DNA of 36,305 nt, from NCBI GenBank assembly GCA_902769585.1, contig CACXPT010000017.1, positions 1 to 36,305 on the forward strand, read 5' to 3'. This document shows positions 7,639 through 15,903 of the stretch, one piece after another. Source of the stretch: an uncultured bacterium (GTDB taxonomy: Bacteria > Verrucomicrobiota > Kiritimatiellia > RFP12 > UBA1067). Position 1 is the stretch's first letter; the number at the start of each line of letters is the position of its first letter. The position numbers were made by a program, and so were the translations under genes. The notes below the pieces were generated by a model. The model made no database searches and had not been told where the DNA came from. It saw only the letters and a program-made list of their open reading frames with translations.

Positions 7639-8327
7639 TTCTCGAACCTCCTCTCCTTGCAGCGGAATTCCACCTCGAAGGCAAGCATCCGAACGCCGTC
7701 CTCGCCAACCCGCGTCTCCTGGCGGATATTGATTCGCTTCTTCTTGCGAGCGGCGGACTTCTTCTTGTCCTTGTCTACGACTATCCAGTCGGAGAACGCA
7801 TCGCTCTCGACCGCCTCCATGAGCGCCGTCACGGAGGCCGTAGCGGCAGTGCGGCCAGAAATGCGGAACTGGACGTTCTCCACCGTGTTTGTCGGCCCCA
7901 GCAGCGGCGGAAGCTTGGGGTTCTTCGGATCGGAGAGCTTCTGCGGCGGCGGCTCCGGAATCGTGAGCGCGGTCAGCTGCACATCTTCCGGGATCACCTC
8001 CGCCAACTTCGCCATCAGTCCGCCGTACTTGTGGCACCCCCTCTTGTAGGCATCAAGCTGGTCTAGCTGGGCCTGGCGCTCGCGCATGTCCGCCATCTGG
8101 GCGAGGCTTGCGGCATGTGCGGACTTGCGGCCCTCGAGATCGGCGCGCACAGAGGTCACCTTGCTGTTGAGGAGCAGCCCCTGCATGAAGAGAATCCCCC
8201 ACCAGACCACGCATGCCACGCAAAGCAGCAGAGACAGAAGCGGCAGCATCACGCGCATGCGCACGGGAGATGACGAAGCCATCTCCTCGGGCCGCAGCAG
8301 ATTCAGATGGAGGTTAGGCGCTTTCAT
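7635..8327 (-). CDS. pilN: PilN-like inner-membrane alignment protein
   Basis: 230 residues. It begins MKAPNLHLNLLRPEE, matching the short cytoplasmic PilN peptide (consensus INLLPWRE-like) that docks on PilM. One TM segment (about 27-50), a coiled coil and a periplasmic beta-alpha domain with FRISGRTAATASVTALMEAVESDAFSDW follow, a typical PilN segment. The start overlaps the pilM stop by 4 bp and the stop overlaps the pilO start by 4 bp, so the set is translationally coupled. A lysine-rich insertion (KDKKKSAARKKKR) sits near residue 185. Role: links cytoplasmic PilM to PilO and PilP across the inner membrane. Confidence 0.86.
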   Translation of the reverse strand: MKAPNLHLNLLRPEEMASSSPVRMRVMLPLLSLLLCVACVVWWGILFMQGLLLNSKVTSVRADLEGRKSAHAASLAQMADMRERQAQLDQLDAYKRGCHKYGGLMAKLAEVIPEDVQLTALTIPEPPPQKLSDPKNPKLPPLLGPTNTVENVQFRISGRTAATASVTALMEAVESDAFSDWIVVDKDKKKSAARKKKRINIRQETRVGEDGVRMLAFEVEFRCKERRFEK

Positions 8328-9523
8328 CCATGTCCCTCCATGGCGGCGCGCGCCGCCCCCAATGCCGTCAGGTACGCCTGCGACGTGCCGGGCGTCAGGT
8401 CGTTCGGCAGCTGCACGCCCTTAGCCAGCTGCTGGAACCCGGCAAAGGCATCCGGCGACACGAACGGCACGCCGAGCGTCTCCTCTGCGAACGAGTTCCA
8501 GTGTCCGGCGCCGGCCGAAAGCCCCATCAAGAACACCTTGTCGACATGCACGTCGTAACGCTGCGCCAGATAGTCAAGGGAGAGCTGCAGCTGCTGCAGG
8601 ACCGGACGGACCAGCGGCTCAAGCGCAGGACGCGGATCGATGAGCGTTCCATCGAGGATCGAACCCACCAAGTCGTCGGTCACGCCGAGGCCGGCCTTCA
8701 CCAGCTCGCGCATCACCTCGTAGCCAGCAGCGCCAGGGCACTCGCGGAACAAGAGAAGCGCCCCCTTGCGGTATCCTGCAAAATATATGGACGTGCGCGT
8801 GACGAACACCGCCATGGCCGTGCCGTCAGCCGCAACGAAATCGGGCTGGCTGTGGAGTGCCGCAAGCATCGCTGCCGGCGCCACCTGCACGGAACACGCC
8901 GTAGGACGATGCCCTTCTGGGAGGAGACGGGAGAGCCACAGCACCTGATATTCCGGCAGACCTGCCTGAAGGATGAACGGATTCTCGTCCAGCGGCGCGA
9001 TCACGAAGCGGTTGCCGTCATGCGATGCAGGAACGAACGGAACAGGTGCAGCGACGGCCGAAGAAGCAGACTTCTTCTCCGAGGACGGCGGAGGTGCCGC
9101 GTCACGGCGAACCCCTAGCTTCTTCTTGACCGGTGCGGCAGCTGTCGACGACGGCGCCTTTTCCTCCGCCACCAGGGCATCCACCGTCGTCTGCCGGACT
9201 ACCATGTCGGGCGAATATACCGCCAACGCAGCCTGTGGCGACTGGAAGGCAGACGGCAACGCCCACCTGACCTGATCCCTCAGATCGTCCCACGATTTGG
9301 GAAACTCCCCGTCTGGCGGCGGCACGAAGCCGACGGCGGCAACAAAAATTTCACCCTTCCGCCGCTGAAGTCGTACTGCCGGATATCCGCGCGGATCGCC
9401 AGGATCCATAAAAACGCCAGTGACATCGGACGGTCCGCGTCGGCCAAAGCCCCCCCCTGCCGCAGACTTCTCCCACGGCATCTTGACGTCAATCGTCTTG
9501 TCCTTTGTCAGTTGCAGTTTCAT
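8324..9523 (-). CDS. pilM: PilM-like actin-fold ATPase of the pilus alignment complex
   Basis: 399 residues from ATG 9523. The frame could start at GTG 9541, but that codon lies within the -12 element of the sigma-54 motif (9537-9552), so 9523 is preferred. An N-terminal part (SDVTGVFMDPGDPRGYPAVRLQ) and a C-terminal actin-like part (LQLSLDYLAQRYDVHVDKVFLMGLSAGAGHW, then LGAARAAMEG) match the PilM/GspL fold. A low-complexity A/P/S/K linker (about 105-155) interrupts the domain, so this is a divergent PilM. First gene of pilMNOPQ. PilM is the cytoplasmic ring binding PilN and signalling to PilB/PilT. Confidence comes mostly from synteny plus the tail motifs. Confidence 0.82.
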   Translation of the reverse strand: MKLQLTKDKTIDVKMPWEKSAAGGGFGRRGPSDVTGVFMDPGDPRGYPAVRLQRRKGEIFVAAVGFVPPPDGEFPKSWDDLRDQVRWALPSAFQSPQAALAVYSPDMVVRQTTVDALVAEEKAPSSTAAAPVKKKLGVRRDAAPPPSSEKKSASSAVAAPVPFVPASHDGNRFVIAPLDENPFILQAGLPEYQVLWLSRLLPEGHRPTACSVQVAPAAMLAALHSQPDFVAADGTAMAVFVTRTSIYFAGYRKGALLLFRECPGAAGYEVMRELVKAGLGVTDDLVGSILDGTLIDPRPALEPLVRPVLQQLQLSLDYLAQRYDVHVDKVFLMGLSAGAGHWNSFAEETLGVPFVSPDAFAGFQQLAKGVQLPNDLTPGTSQAYLTALGAARAAMEGHG

Positions 9524-9536
9524 CCGTAAAAACACA

Positions 9537-9552
9537 AGCACATTTCATGCCA
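9537..9552 (-). promoter_or_regulatory. Sigma-54 (-24/-12) promoter of pilMNOPQ
   Basis: Reads TGGCATGAAATGTGCT on the minus strand against the consensus TGGCACG-N4-TTGCW. GG (9551-9550) and GC (9539-9538) are separated by exactly 10 bp. A start site 12 bp below the GC falls at about 9526, only 3 nt before the pilM ATG, so the mRNA would be almost leaderless. Confidence 0.68.
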
Positions 9553-9557
9553 GAACT

Positions 9558-10205
9558 CTAGCCTAGACCACAGGTTTTTGCTCGTTCCATCACGTCTGCG
9601 GCAATCAGCGGATTCTGGAACGTAAATGCAAAGCGAATGGCATCTGCCGCCTCGAAAACGATTCCTCCTGGTTCTACGATGGTATTCTTCAAGTCGGCGA
9701 GGGGAATGCTGATGTCAATACCCTTTCCCGCAAACACGATACGGCGGTTGGTAAAATAGCAGTGCGTACGCTGGCACACGTACCCTTCGCTCCGATGTCC
9801 GGGAAACGCCACGTCGCTTGGCCGCCCCACTGGACGCGAAGAAACGTCAAGCCCCGGAACGTCACCTCGTGCGTAGAGCGTTCCCTTCTCGTGGAAGAAC
9901 GCCTGCTCGTTGGGGTCGACAGGCTCCAGCCTGACCTTCTTGGCCGGACGCGGGCGAATCGCCGCAATGCCGCCGTCGGCGAGCCACTTCTGATAGCGTT
10001 CCTTGTTCTGCCTCATGCGCCGGCGGATCCGCAACCTTACGACAACCATGGGAATAAACAACCAGAAAAAGGCAAAGGCGATCGTGATCATCCCCAATGC
10101 GTGCATAAACCACGGCTTGTTGAGGTTGTTCAGATCTTGGTAGATGAACCAGAACATCCCGCCGAGGAACACGAAGGCAATCAATTTTCTCAATGCGTAC
10201 TTCAC
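9558..10205 (-). CDS. Two-TM membrane protein with PH/GRAM-like C-terminal domain
   Basis: 215 residues, GTG start at 10205. Two TM helices (about 8-25 and 36-57) form an N-terminal hairpin, then a very basic loop (RLRIRRRMRQNKERYQKW). The cytoplasmic C-terminal domain (about 100-213) has a seven-strand pattern with TNRRIVFAGKGIDISIPLADLKNTIVEPGGIVFEA, which resembles bacterial PH/GRAM-type domains ('T-x-R-R-I/L-x-F' and a short amphipathic strand). Function not recognised. It ends 34 bp above the pilM ATG, but pilM has its own sigma-54 motif in that gap, so it need not belong to the pilus operon. No clear ribosome site or promoter is visible. Confidence 0.68.
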   Translation of the reverse strand: MKYALRKLIAFVFLGGMFWFIYQDLNNLNKPWFMHALGMITIAFAFFWLFIPMVVVRLRIRRRMRQNKERYQKWLADGGIAAIRPRPAKKVRLEPVDPNEQAFFHEKGTLYARGDVPGLDVSSRPVGRPSDVAFPGHRSEGYVCQRTHCYFTNRRIVFAGKGIDISIPLADLKNTIVEPGGIVFEAADAIRFAFTFQNPLIAADVMERAKTCGLG

Positions 10206-10264
10206 GGCTGTTGGTATTTCAAAAGTCTTGGGGTGAACTATTCATGGGAAAAGTCGTCATGAAT

Positions 10265-11545
10265 CTATGGTTTCAAGCAGGTAATCGGACACACGATGAT
10301 GCCATCGTCCTTCCGCCGATAGGCATAATCGCCATTGGCCACAACGACCATCTTGAAGGACGGTACCTTCATCCTCATGGTATCGATCTTCTTCGCCAAT
10401 CGGGTGAGCGTTTTCACGCCTTCTTCAATCAACCGTTCCCCTCCCAGCTTGATCTCGATCAGGCCGTAAGTCCCGTTCCGCAGATGGACGATGGCATCGC
10501 ACTCAAGACCGCTCGCATCATGGTAATGATACACAGTACCGTCGAGAGCTTCCGCATAGCACCTCAAATCGCGAATTGCCATCGTCTCAAAAAGATAGCC
10601 GAACGTGTTGAGGTCGTTCATCAAATCCTCAGGCCCCACGCCAAGCGCGGCCACGGCAATTGAAGGATCAGTGAAATAACGCGTATCACTCGTACGAACC
10701 ACCGCCTTGCTCCGTAGATTAGGACTCCACGCCGGCATGTCCTCAATGACGAATATTTTCTTCAATGCCTGAATGTATTGGGCGACCGTCCCCTCACTAA
10801 GCGAACTCGCATCATTTGCGGCCATGTCGCAACGAATCGTATTCAGGCTCGACTGCGTACCTTGAAGTCTCGCATAACTGCGCATGAGGCGCTTCACCCG
10901 CTCTGGGTCACGAATCGTCCTGTCCACTCTTGACACATCAGTGTTTACCACGGCGTCATGGTAATTAAAGGCCCGGCGAAGCGCACGAGAACCACCTTGC
11001 AACACGGCCTGCGGCCACCCGCCACGACAGACCAGATAGGCAATTTCGCGCAAATTTCGCTCCGGTGCGGCCATGGTCTTGAAATCTTCCGCCGCCAAAA
11101 GCGATTTCAAGCTTACAGTTCCATTGGATTCGCAACTTTCCCATAAACTCATCGGACGCATCGTCACACGCGCGATCCGCCCCGTTCCCGTATGTGAAAT
11201 CTTCTCTGGTTCTGGCGGCACGGCACTACCTGTCAAAAGGAAACAGCCGTAACCATCGGCATGATCCACATAATATCGTATGGCATCCCAGAACTGCGGT
11301 GCTTCCTGCCACTCGTCAATCAGACGCGGCTGGTCTCCATTCATAAGTTCCGTAATGTCGTTTTCGGCCATCTTCAAGTATTGGTCATGTTTCTTGGGAT
11401 CAGCCATACACAGAACACTTCGCGCGAATTGTTCGCATGTGGTCGTTTTGCCACACCACTTTGCACCTTGCACAAGAACGCCGCCCATACCAGCCAATTC
11501 TTCTACGATGATTTCATCTGAAATCCTCTTGAAATAGTTTTTCAT
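10265..11545 (-). CDS. AAA family ATPase with DUF4143 C-terminal domain
   Basis: 426 residues. Walker A is GAKWCGKTT at 27-35, with a Cys in the loop as usual in this family; Walker B-like RLIDEWQEAP follows near 75, then FLLTGSAVPP (sensor-1-like). The C-terminal half is DUF4143-like, ending in a PD-(D/E)xK-looking segment: ECDAIVHLRNGTYGLIEIKLGGERLIEEG. This family (AAA_14/DUF4143) is widespread, often multicopy in host-associated bacteria, and its role is unresolved; a defence or addiction role is only a suggestion. Promoter TGG-TAAAAT sits 7 bp above the ATG with no ribosome site, consistent with leaderless mRNA. Three 23-bp direct repeats begin just above the promoter. Confidence 0.9.
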   Translation of the reverse strand: MKNYFKRISDEIIVEELAGMGGVLVQGAKWCGKTTTCEQFARSVLCMADPKKHDQYLKMAENDITELMNGDQPRLIDEWQEAPQFWDAIRYYVDHADGYGCFLLTGSAVPPEPEKISHTGTGRIARVTMRPMSLWESCESNGTVSLKSLLAAEDFKTMAAPERNLREIAYLVCRGGWPQAVLQGGSRALRRAFNYHDAVVNTDVSRVDRTIRDPERVKRLMRSYARLQGTQSSLNTIRCDMAANDASSLSEGTVAQYIQALKKIFVIEDMPAWSPNLRSKAVVRTSDTRYFTDPSIAVAALGVGPEDLMNDLNTFGYLFETMAIRDLRCYAEALDGTVYHYHDASGLECDAIVHLRNGTYGLIEIKLGGERLIEEGVKTLTRLAKKIDTMRMKVPSFKMVVVANGDYAYRRKDDGIIVCPITCLKP

Positions 11546-11552
11546 GGCAGTT

Positions 11553-11581
11553 ATTTTACCATATCAGCCTTCGTGACACAA
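11553..11581 (-). promoter_or_regulatory. Sigma-70-type promoter of the AAA/DUF4143 gene
   Basis: Extended -10 TGG-TAAAAT (11561-11553), 17-bp spacer, -35-like TTGTGT (11581-11576). Predicted start at about 11546, one base from the ATG. Confidence 0.5.
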
Positions 11582-11588
11582 TAGCCAT

Positions 11589-11650
11589 TGTGGCATTTGT
11601 AGGATTTTCACTGTGGCGTTTGTTGGATTTTCATTGTGGCGTTTGTAGAC
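11589..11650 (+). repeat. 23-bp direct repeats upstream of the AAA/DUF4143 gene
   Basis: TGTGGC(A/G)TTTGT(A/T)G repeats at 11589, 11612 and 11635, exactly 23 bp apart. The first two units carry GATTTTCA(C/T) after the shared part; the third is truncated. They sit directly above the -35 of the ATPase gene, inside the 145-bp gap that otherwise holds nothing recognisable. They could bind a regulator, or be a small satellite. Confidence 0.75.
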
Positions 11651-11690
11651 TTGAAAATGAGGTTCTGGTTCAGACGGTCTCGGTGGGCCC

Positions 11691-13718
11691 TTACTGATAA
11701 AACCAGTAACCGAAGGACACATGGTCTCCATGCAGGGAAACGCGGCATGGAGAATTTGTAATCGCTTTGCCTGGTATCGTGAACACGGCATCAGTAAAGC
11801 CTTCGGCTGAAATCTTTGCATGGGCATGTCCAACCTCTACACCGTCAATCTCCACATGAAGTTCCAATGGGCTTGAATATTCGTGCGTAGCCGTCACGCG
11901 CTCAAATTCTGACGGTGCCACAAACTTCACCTTCTTCATGGTACGCATGACCATCGTCACGTCGACGCCCGGTTTCAATGGTACTGTCATCTCATCCTCA
12001 CCGAAAACGACACGGCCCGTATCAAACATCTTCTCGTCACCACATTTCGCCACCATTCCCAAAGCCGGATAGGGATTGAGAAGATATCGCGGCACCACTT
12101 CATATCGGTATTTCCGCTCGTCCCGATCATATCCTACGTCTAATTTGCAGACAAGCTGTTTCCCAGATGGGATATCCGCTTTGGGAGACAGGCCAGCGTC
12201 AAACGGCTTCCAGTTGGCAAGGTTGACCTCGTAGCCGTCAGGGCCAACCGCAATCTGCCGCCCTTGCGCGGTCTTTAATCCGTCAGGATACATATCGTCG
12301 GGAGCCATAAACCAGTAGTCGAACCGAGTAGCTGGCTCATTTTTCAGAATCTCAAGATTTTCAAGAAGGTTCTTCCCTCTAAACTCGGGCGAATAGATGC
12401 CCACCAGATGCGCACATCGCCGTTGGGAAAGGAAATAGGTCAATCCACAGCTCCCGATACATCCGAACGAAGAATTTTGCGGCAATATTCGATCCATGTC
12501 GCGAGCAAACATTGGAAGACGTTCGCTTTTGCTTGAACAGGCATGAAACAACGCCATGAATACGAGACCCATCGCAATGGAAAACGCAATCGGCAAGAGA
12601 CATATAAGGCAAGCCGCCGAAGAGATGCCCTTGAGCCTATCGTAGCCCCAGTACATGCCTTCTGCAGAAAACATCACGCACAACGGCACAATCCAAGCCA
12701 TATAGCGGTCCATATTCGAGTTTTGCCATCCGCTCTGTGCCACGCAAATGACACTGCCAAACGCAGCGACAAGCAATGTGAAGTCATGGCGTACGCTACG
12801 ATGTCGCCAGTCGTGGACAAGAACGCCCACCCATAGAAATGCCGCACTTAAGAAAGGAATCGCATAAAAGGTACGTGGCGGAGAAATCGGCTGCCCCAGA
12901 ACAATGCTCCTAACGATTTCAATCGCATCGGCGGCAGTCTTCTGAACGGCAACACCGAAGGGTTCGGTCAAGAAATACCCCTTGTTTGAAACAGATGAAA
13001 ACTGAAGATGTCCGGTGATCCAGAAGTTCAAGGCAAACACACCAGCAATGCTTGCTAGGCCTACCAACCCTACGCTCCAGTCGTTCCATCGGCGGTTTCG
13101 GAAACCAAGCAACGTCACTAGCACGAAAGCGCACACGCATATCATGCCCTCTGGACGCACCCAAGGAACAAACGCCATCGTGAGCGCCATGGCCCAGGCA
13201 CGATCGCTCGCCAACGACGCAGCCAAGAGTCCAGACGCGGCCAGCCACAACCCTATGTCGCTCTGAGCCATGGCACAGTAGGCCGTCTGAGGGAAAAGCG
13301 CCAGCAATACGCAGCCAAGAAGCCGTACGCATGGATTTGAGAAACGCCGCCAAAAAAAGAAACCCCACCCGGAAAGAAAGACGAGGTAAAGAAGCGCGTT
13401 GAGCCAAAACCCTGCCGAGACCAGCGAGGCCCCCTTAAACCCCAACATGTATGGAACGGCAAGTATGAACGGGTAAAGAACAGACGTAGTACCCGTACAC
13501 ATCGCACTACCATGGGAAAAGGAAAACGGATGGCCCTCAGCAATCCGCGCGGCCGCCTGGCAATACAGCAACGTGTCTGGCTGCGGTACTGCCAAAGGTC
13601 CGGGACCGTTAACAAGCGAGCCGGCAAGCCAATAGCCGGCTATCTGTACAATCCCTAAAGACAAAAGGAGAGCGGCGAAACGCCGCCCTCCCCTCATGCT
13701 TTCAAGCAATGAATGCAT
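11691..13718 (-). CDS. Polytopic membrane GT-C-like glycosyltransferase following pilA
   Basis: 675 residues. About 9-11 hydrophobic helices fill residues 15-400; the first large loop has QPDTLLYCQAAARIAEGHPFSFSHGSA, resembling the acidic, substrate-facing first loop of GT-C (PMT/ArnT-like) glycosyltransferases. The C-terminal 250 residues are soluble and beta-rich (LHVEIDGVEVGHAHAKISAEGF...). The ATG overlaps the pilA TAA by one base, so translation is coupled to the pilin. In some Pseudomonas strains a membrane oligosaccharyltransferase (TfpO/PilO) follows pilA and glycosylates it; this gene has the same position, but homology is not shown here. Alternative: an unrelated polytopic protein with a lumenal carbohydrate-binding domain. 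Confidence 0.65.
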   Translation of the reverse strand: MHSLLESMRGGRRFAALLLSLGIVQIAGYWLAGSLVNGPGPLAVPQPDTLLYCQAAARIAEGHPFSFSHGSAMCTGTTSVLYPFILAVPYMLGFKGASLVSAGFWLNALLYLVFLSGWGFFFWRRFSNPCVRLLGCVLLALFPQTAYCAMAQSDIGLWLAASGLLAASLASDRAWAMALTMAFVPWVRPEGMICVCAFVLVTLLGFRNRRWNDWSVGLVGLASIAGVFALNFWITGHLQFSSVSNKGYFLTEPFGVAVQKTAADAIEIVRSIVLGQPISPPRTFYAIPFLSAAFLWVGVLVHDWRHRSVRHDFTLLVAAFGSVICVAQSGWQNSNMDRYMAWIVPLCVMFSAEGMYWGYDRLKGISSAACLICLLPIAFSIAMGLVFMALFHACSSKSERLPMFARDMDRILPQNSSFGCIGSCGLTYFLSQRRCAHLVGIYSPEFRGKNLLENLEILKNEPATRFDYWFMAPDDMYPDGLKTAQGRQIAVGPDGYEVNLANWKPFDAGLSPKADIPSGKQLVCKLDVGYDRDERKYRYEVVPRYLLNPYPALGMVAKCGDEKMFDTGRVVFGEDEMTVPLKPGVDVTMVMRTMKKVKFVAPSEFERVTATHEYSSPLELHVEIDGVEVGHAHAKISAEGFTDAVFTIPGKAITNSPCRVSLHGDHVSFGYWFYQ

Positions 13719-14098
13719 TACTCGCCACCGCCAGCGTCACTAGCCGAAGGAAGCTTGTGCTCATAGCCGGACTCAGACGAGGAGCATGTCCACTCGTCGC
13801 TCTCGGTCGCGGGAGCCGTGTATGTGCCGCCTGCCGGGCACACGGGAGTCGTCTTGATGTACTTGGTGCTCTCTGGTCCACAAAGGCCCTCAAGCGTAGG
13901 CGCACCAGTGTTACCTGGCTTCATGCGCCACTGCTCTGTCGCTGTCTGCAACTGCTTGAGGTTGCTGATACACGCATTCATCTGCGATGTCTTGCGGTAC
14001 GAGATAAAGTTCGGGATCGCGACTGCTGCCAAGATGGCGATGATGGCGACCACGATCATGATTTCTACGAGGGTAAAACCCTTCTTCATTCTTTTCAT
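13718..14098 (-). CDS. pilA: Type IV major pilin (prepilin)
   Basis: 126 residues. Start at 14098 is chosen for AAAGGAA 7 bp upstream; it gives the short leader MKRMKKG before F-T-L-V-E. Cleavage at G-F and N-methylation by PilD would follow; Glu5 of the mature protein is present. The hydrophobic alpha1 stretch (IMIVVAIIAILAAVAIPNF) is the canonical assembly helix. The globular part has NLKQLQTATEQWRM, GLCGPESTKYIKTTPVCPAGGTYT and a CSS pair, a form of small pilin/G-type pseudopilin common in PVC bacteria. It has a consensus-perfect sigma-54 promoter about 60 bp upstream and a coupled membrane protein downstream. Whether it is the major pilin or a pseudopilin is inferred from promoter strength and position. 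Confidence 0.9.
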   Translation of the reverse strand: MKRMKKGFTLVEIMIVVAIIAILAAVAIPNFISYRKTSQMNACISNLKQLQTATEQWRMKPGNTGAPTLEGLCGPESTKYIKTTPVCPAGGTYTAPATESDEWTCSSSESGYEHKLPSASDAGGGE

Positions 14099-14156
14099 GG
14101 TTGTGTTCCTTTGTTTTAACGCAATCGGCACCATGCCGACCGCTAGCAAATTGGCA

Positions 14157-14172
14157 AGCAAGTTTCGTGCCA
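14157..14172 (-). promoter_or_regulatory. Sigma-54 (-24/-12) promoter of pilA
   Basis: TGGCACG-AAAC-TTGCT matches the consensus at every defined base with exact GG-N10-GC spacing. Predicted start near 14146, giving a 48-nt leader with AAAGGAA before the ATG. The PilR-like activator at 16022-17401 is the obvious partner, as at P. aeruginosa pilA. Confidence 0.87.
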
Positions 14173-14190
14173 TAGACTGGGAAATTTGGC

Positions 14191-14230
14191 GGTTTGAAAG
14201 GTTGAAAAGTTGAAAAGTTGAAAAGTTAAA
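14191..14230 (-). repeat. Octamer array upstream of pilA
   Basis: GTTGAAAA repeats three times without error at 14201, 14209 and 14217, flanked by decayed units (GTTTGAAAG, GTTAAATGG). It lies about 45-85 bp above the predicted pilA start. Related to the CTTTTAAC arrays at 20531 and 24682. Confidence 0.75.
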
Positions 14231-14484
14231 TGGTTTGGTAGCGCAAGCAAATTGGGCGAGGAATCAAGATGTTGTGGTGTTGGGTCGCAGTCTGACTGCC
14301 TAATCGTCTAGATGTCTCATCGTTCACGTCTGCCGTCTCGCGTATACCGTCCCCCCATCGCCCCTCTACATCGCAAATGCCCATTCCATTCGCCATTTTG
14401 CCGATTCGCATTTTTGCGAATCGCCCCATTCTCATTTTTGCGAATGTCATGGCAATGGACAAAAGACGGAAGACAGAGGGAGAA
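14231..14484. other. Gene-free interval with decayed short repeats and small hairpins
   Basis: No convincing gene. It holds a degenerate 8-mer-like stretch (TCTAGATG, TCTCATCG, around 14300-14335), a perfect hairpin GATTCGCA-TTTT-TGCGAATC (14403-14422) and an imperfect copy of it (14427-14446). The stretch gives short open frames on both strands, but none has a ribosome site or recognisable protein. Confidence 0.55.
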
Positions 14485-14516
14485 TTGCACACGCAGGGCA
14501 ATTTGTTTGGTATAAT
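14485..14516 (+). promoter_or_regulatory. Probable promoter of the HipA-like gene
   Basis: -35 TTGCAC (14485-14490), 20-bp spacer (long), extended -10 TGG-TATAAT (14508-14516). GGAAAGG at 14529-14535 then precedes the ATG at 14545. Confidence 0.5.
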
Positions 14517-14544
14517 GTGCCCAGTTTTGGAAAGGTGCATACGC

Positions 14545-15903
14545 ATGATACTGAAGCACAGAGACCGGGAACTGCTACGGTTCGAGTGGCTCGAACCGCA
14601 GGGGGTTCACGTACTCTCCGTCAACGAGGCGGAGCGCAAGTTTCTGCCGCTTGAGATGAAGGGCGTCGCCACAGACCAATCCCTGTGGCTCTGGCTCACG
14701 CGCCGCACGGTGCCGAAGCACCGCCATTACATCCAGACGATGCTAGGCAACCTCGGCATCATGCGCATGGACACGCACTCCATCATCGAGTTGTGCAAAG
14801 GACTTTCGTTGAACGATGTCTATTGGGTCGTTCCCGATTCGTTCAATGGCACATGGAAAGACCATAATCTCTACGAGAACGAGTTTTCAAAGACCTTGGC
14901 GGTCATGGCTTTTACCGGCGGCTTTCGTGGCGAGTTCAATGCAGAGAGGGACATAACGACCTCTCCAGAATTCACCACGAACGGTATGCTTGCCAAATGC
15001 TGGCGTCGCGTAGATGAAACCGTATTCTTGTACAAAGCCGGGACAGAGGGCGCGGCCAACACGGGATTCGAGCCGTATTCCGAATACTACGCCGCACAGA
15101 TTGCGGAAGTGCTTGGATTCAACCACGTTCCATACGGACTCGAGAAATTCAAGGGGCGGCTATGTTCGACCTGTCCCCTTTTCACAAGCGACAAATACGG
15201 CTATATCCCGGCTGGACGCCTTGTCACGCGCGACGAGGCTCTAGCCGATCCGCGCTTTGCAGACATCTTCCTGTTTGACGCCATCATCTTCAACACCGAC
15301 CGCCACATGGGAAATTTCGGATACTTGATTGACAACGATACGAACGAAATCGTCGGTGCCGCCCCCATTTTCGACAATGGATACGGCCTTTTCTCCCTTG
15401 CGATGTACAGACCGGGGCAACGGTATGACGAATACGACGACTTACGCAAGTTCGTCAATCATGTCACACCTGCGCTCTACGATAAATGGCTAGACTTACC
15501 AAGCGGATTGCCTCTGCCCTTGATTGATCGCATAAAGCTTCTGAAGGGTTTCCGGTTTAAAAGGCACAAGTATTATAACCTGCCAGTAGACCGTCTCGCC
15601 AAGATTGAGGATTTCCTGCAAAAAAGAATAGCCAAAATCATAGAGTTTGGCAAGTTAGCGGATGAATTCCTTAAGATAACGCAGAACGATGACAGTGTAA
15701 ATCATGTAAATGACGATTCGCTTGAAATGCAAATCAAAGTCAATCTCAAGGCAGATCCTTTCGTCACATACAACGAATTGGCTGAAATCCTCCAAGTTTC
15801 ACAGAGCAGCATAGCCCGCAAGATGAAAGACCTGCAGAACGCCGGCGAGATCAAGCGCATGGGCGCGGACAAGAACGGCTATTGGTTGGTGCTTGGTGCT
15901 TAG
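14545..15903 (+). CDS. HipA-like Ser/Thr kinase with C-terminal winged helix
   Basis: 452 residues from ATG 14545 (GGAAAGG 9 bp upstream). HipA/CtkA-type kinase landmarks: LYKAGTEGAANTGFEPYSEYYAAQIAEVLG (ATP-lysine and following helix), IIFNTDRHMGNFGYL (catalytic N-x-D-R-H-x-x-N) and PIFDNGYGL (metal-binding DFG equivalent). A linker leads to a C-terminal winged helix (TYNELAEILQVSQSSIARKMKDLQNAGEIKRMGADKNGYW). Classical HipBA toxins carry the HTH on a separate HipB; no hipB-like gene is adjacent, so this may be self-contained. The N-terminal 130 residues were not recognised. The last five residues (LVLGA) and the TAG stop are encoded by the heptamer array that follows. It points toward pilR. 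Confidence 0.85.
   Translation: MILKHRDRELLRFEWLEPQGVHVLSVNEAERKFLPLEMKGVATDQSLWLWLTRRTVPKHRHYIQTMLGNLGIMRMDTHSIIELCKGLSLNDVYWVVPDSFNGTWKDHNLYENEFSKTLAVMAFTGGFRGEFNAERDITTSPEFTTNGMLAKCWRRVDETVFLYKAGTEGAANTGFEPYSEYYAAQIAEVLGFNHVPYGLEKFKGRLCSTCPLFTSDKYGYIPAGRLVTRDEALADPRFADIFLFDAIIFNTDRHMGNFGYLIDNDTNEIVGAAPIFDNGYGLFSLAMYRPGQRYDEYDDLRKFVNHVTPALYDKWLDLPSGLPLPLIDRIKLLKGFRFKRHKYYNLPVDRLAKIEDFLQKRIAKIIEFGKLADEFLKITQNDDSVNHVNDDSLEMQIKVNLKADPFVTYNELAEILQVSQSSIARKMKDLQNAGEIKRMGADKNGYWLVLGA

Noticed and set aside
14226..14546. Short minus-strand ORF between pilA and the HipA-like gene
   Set aside because: Composed of decayed repeats and hairpins; no start signal; overlaps the HipA-like promoter.
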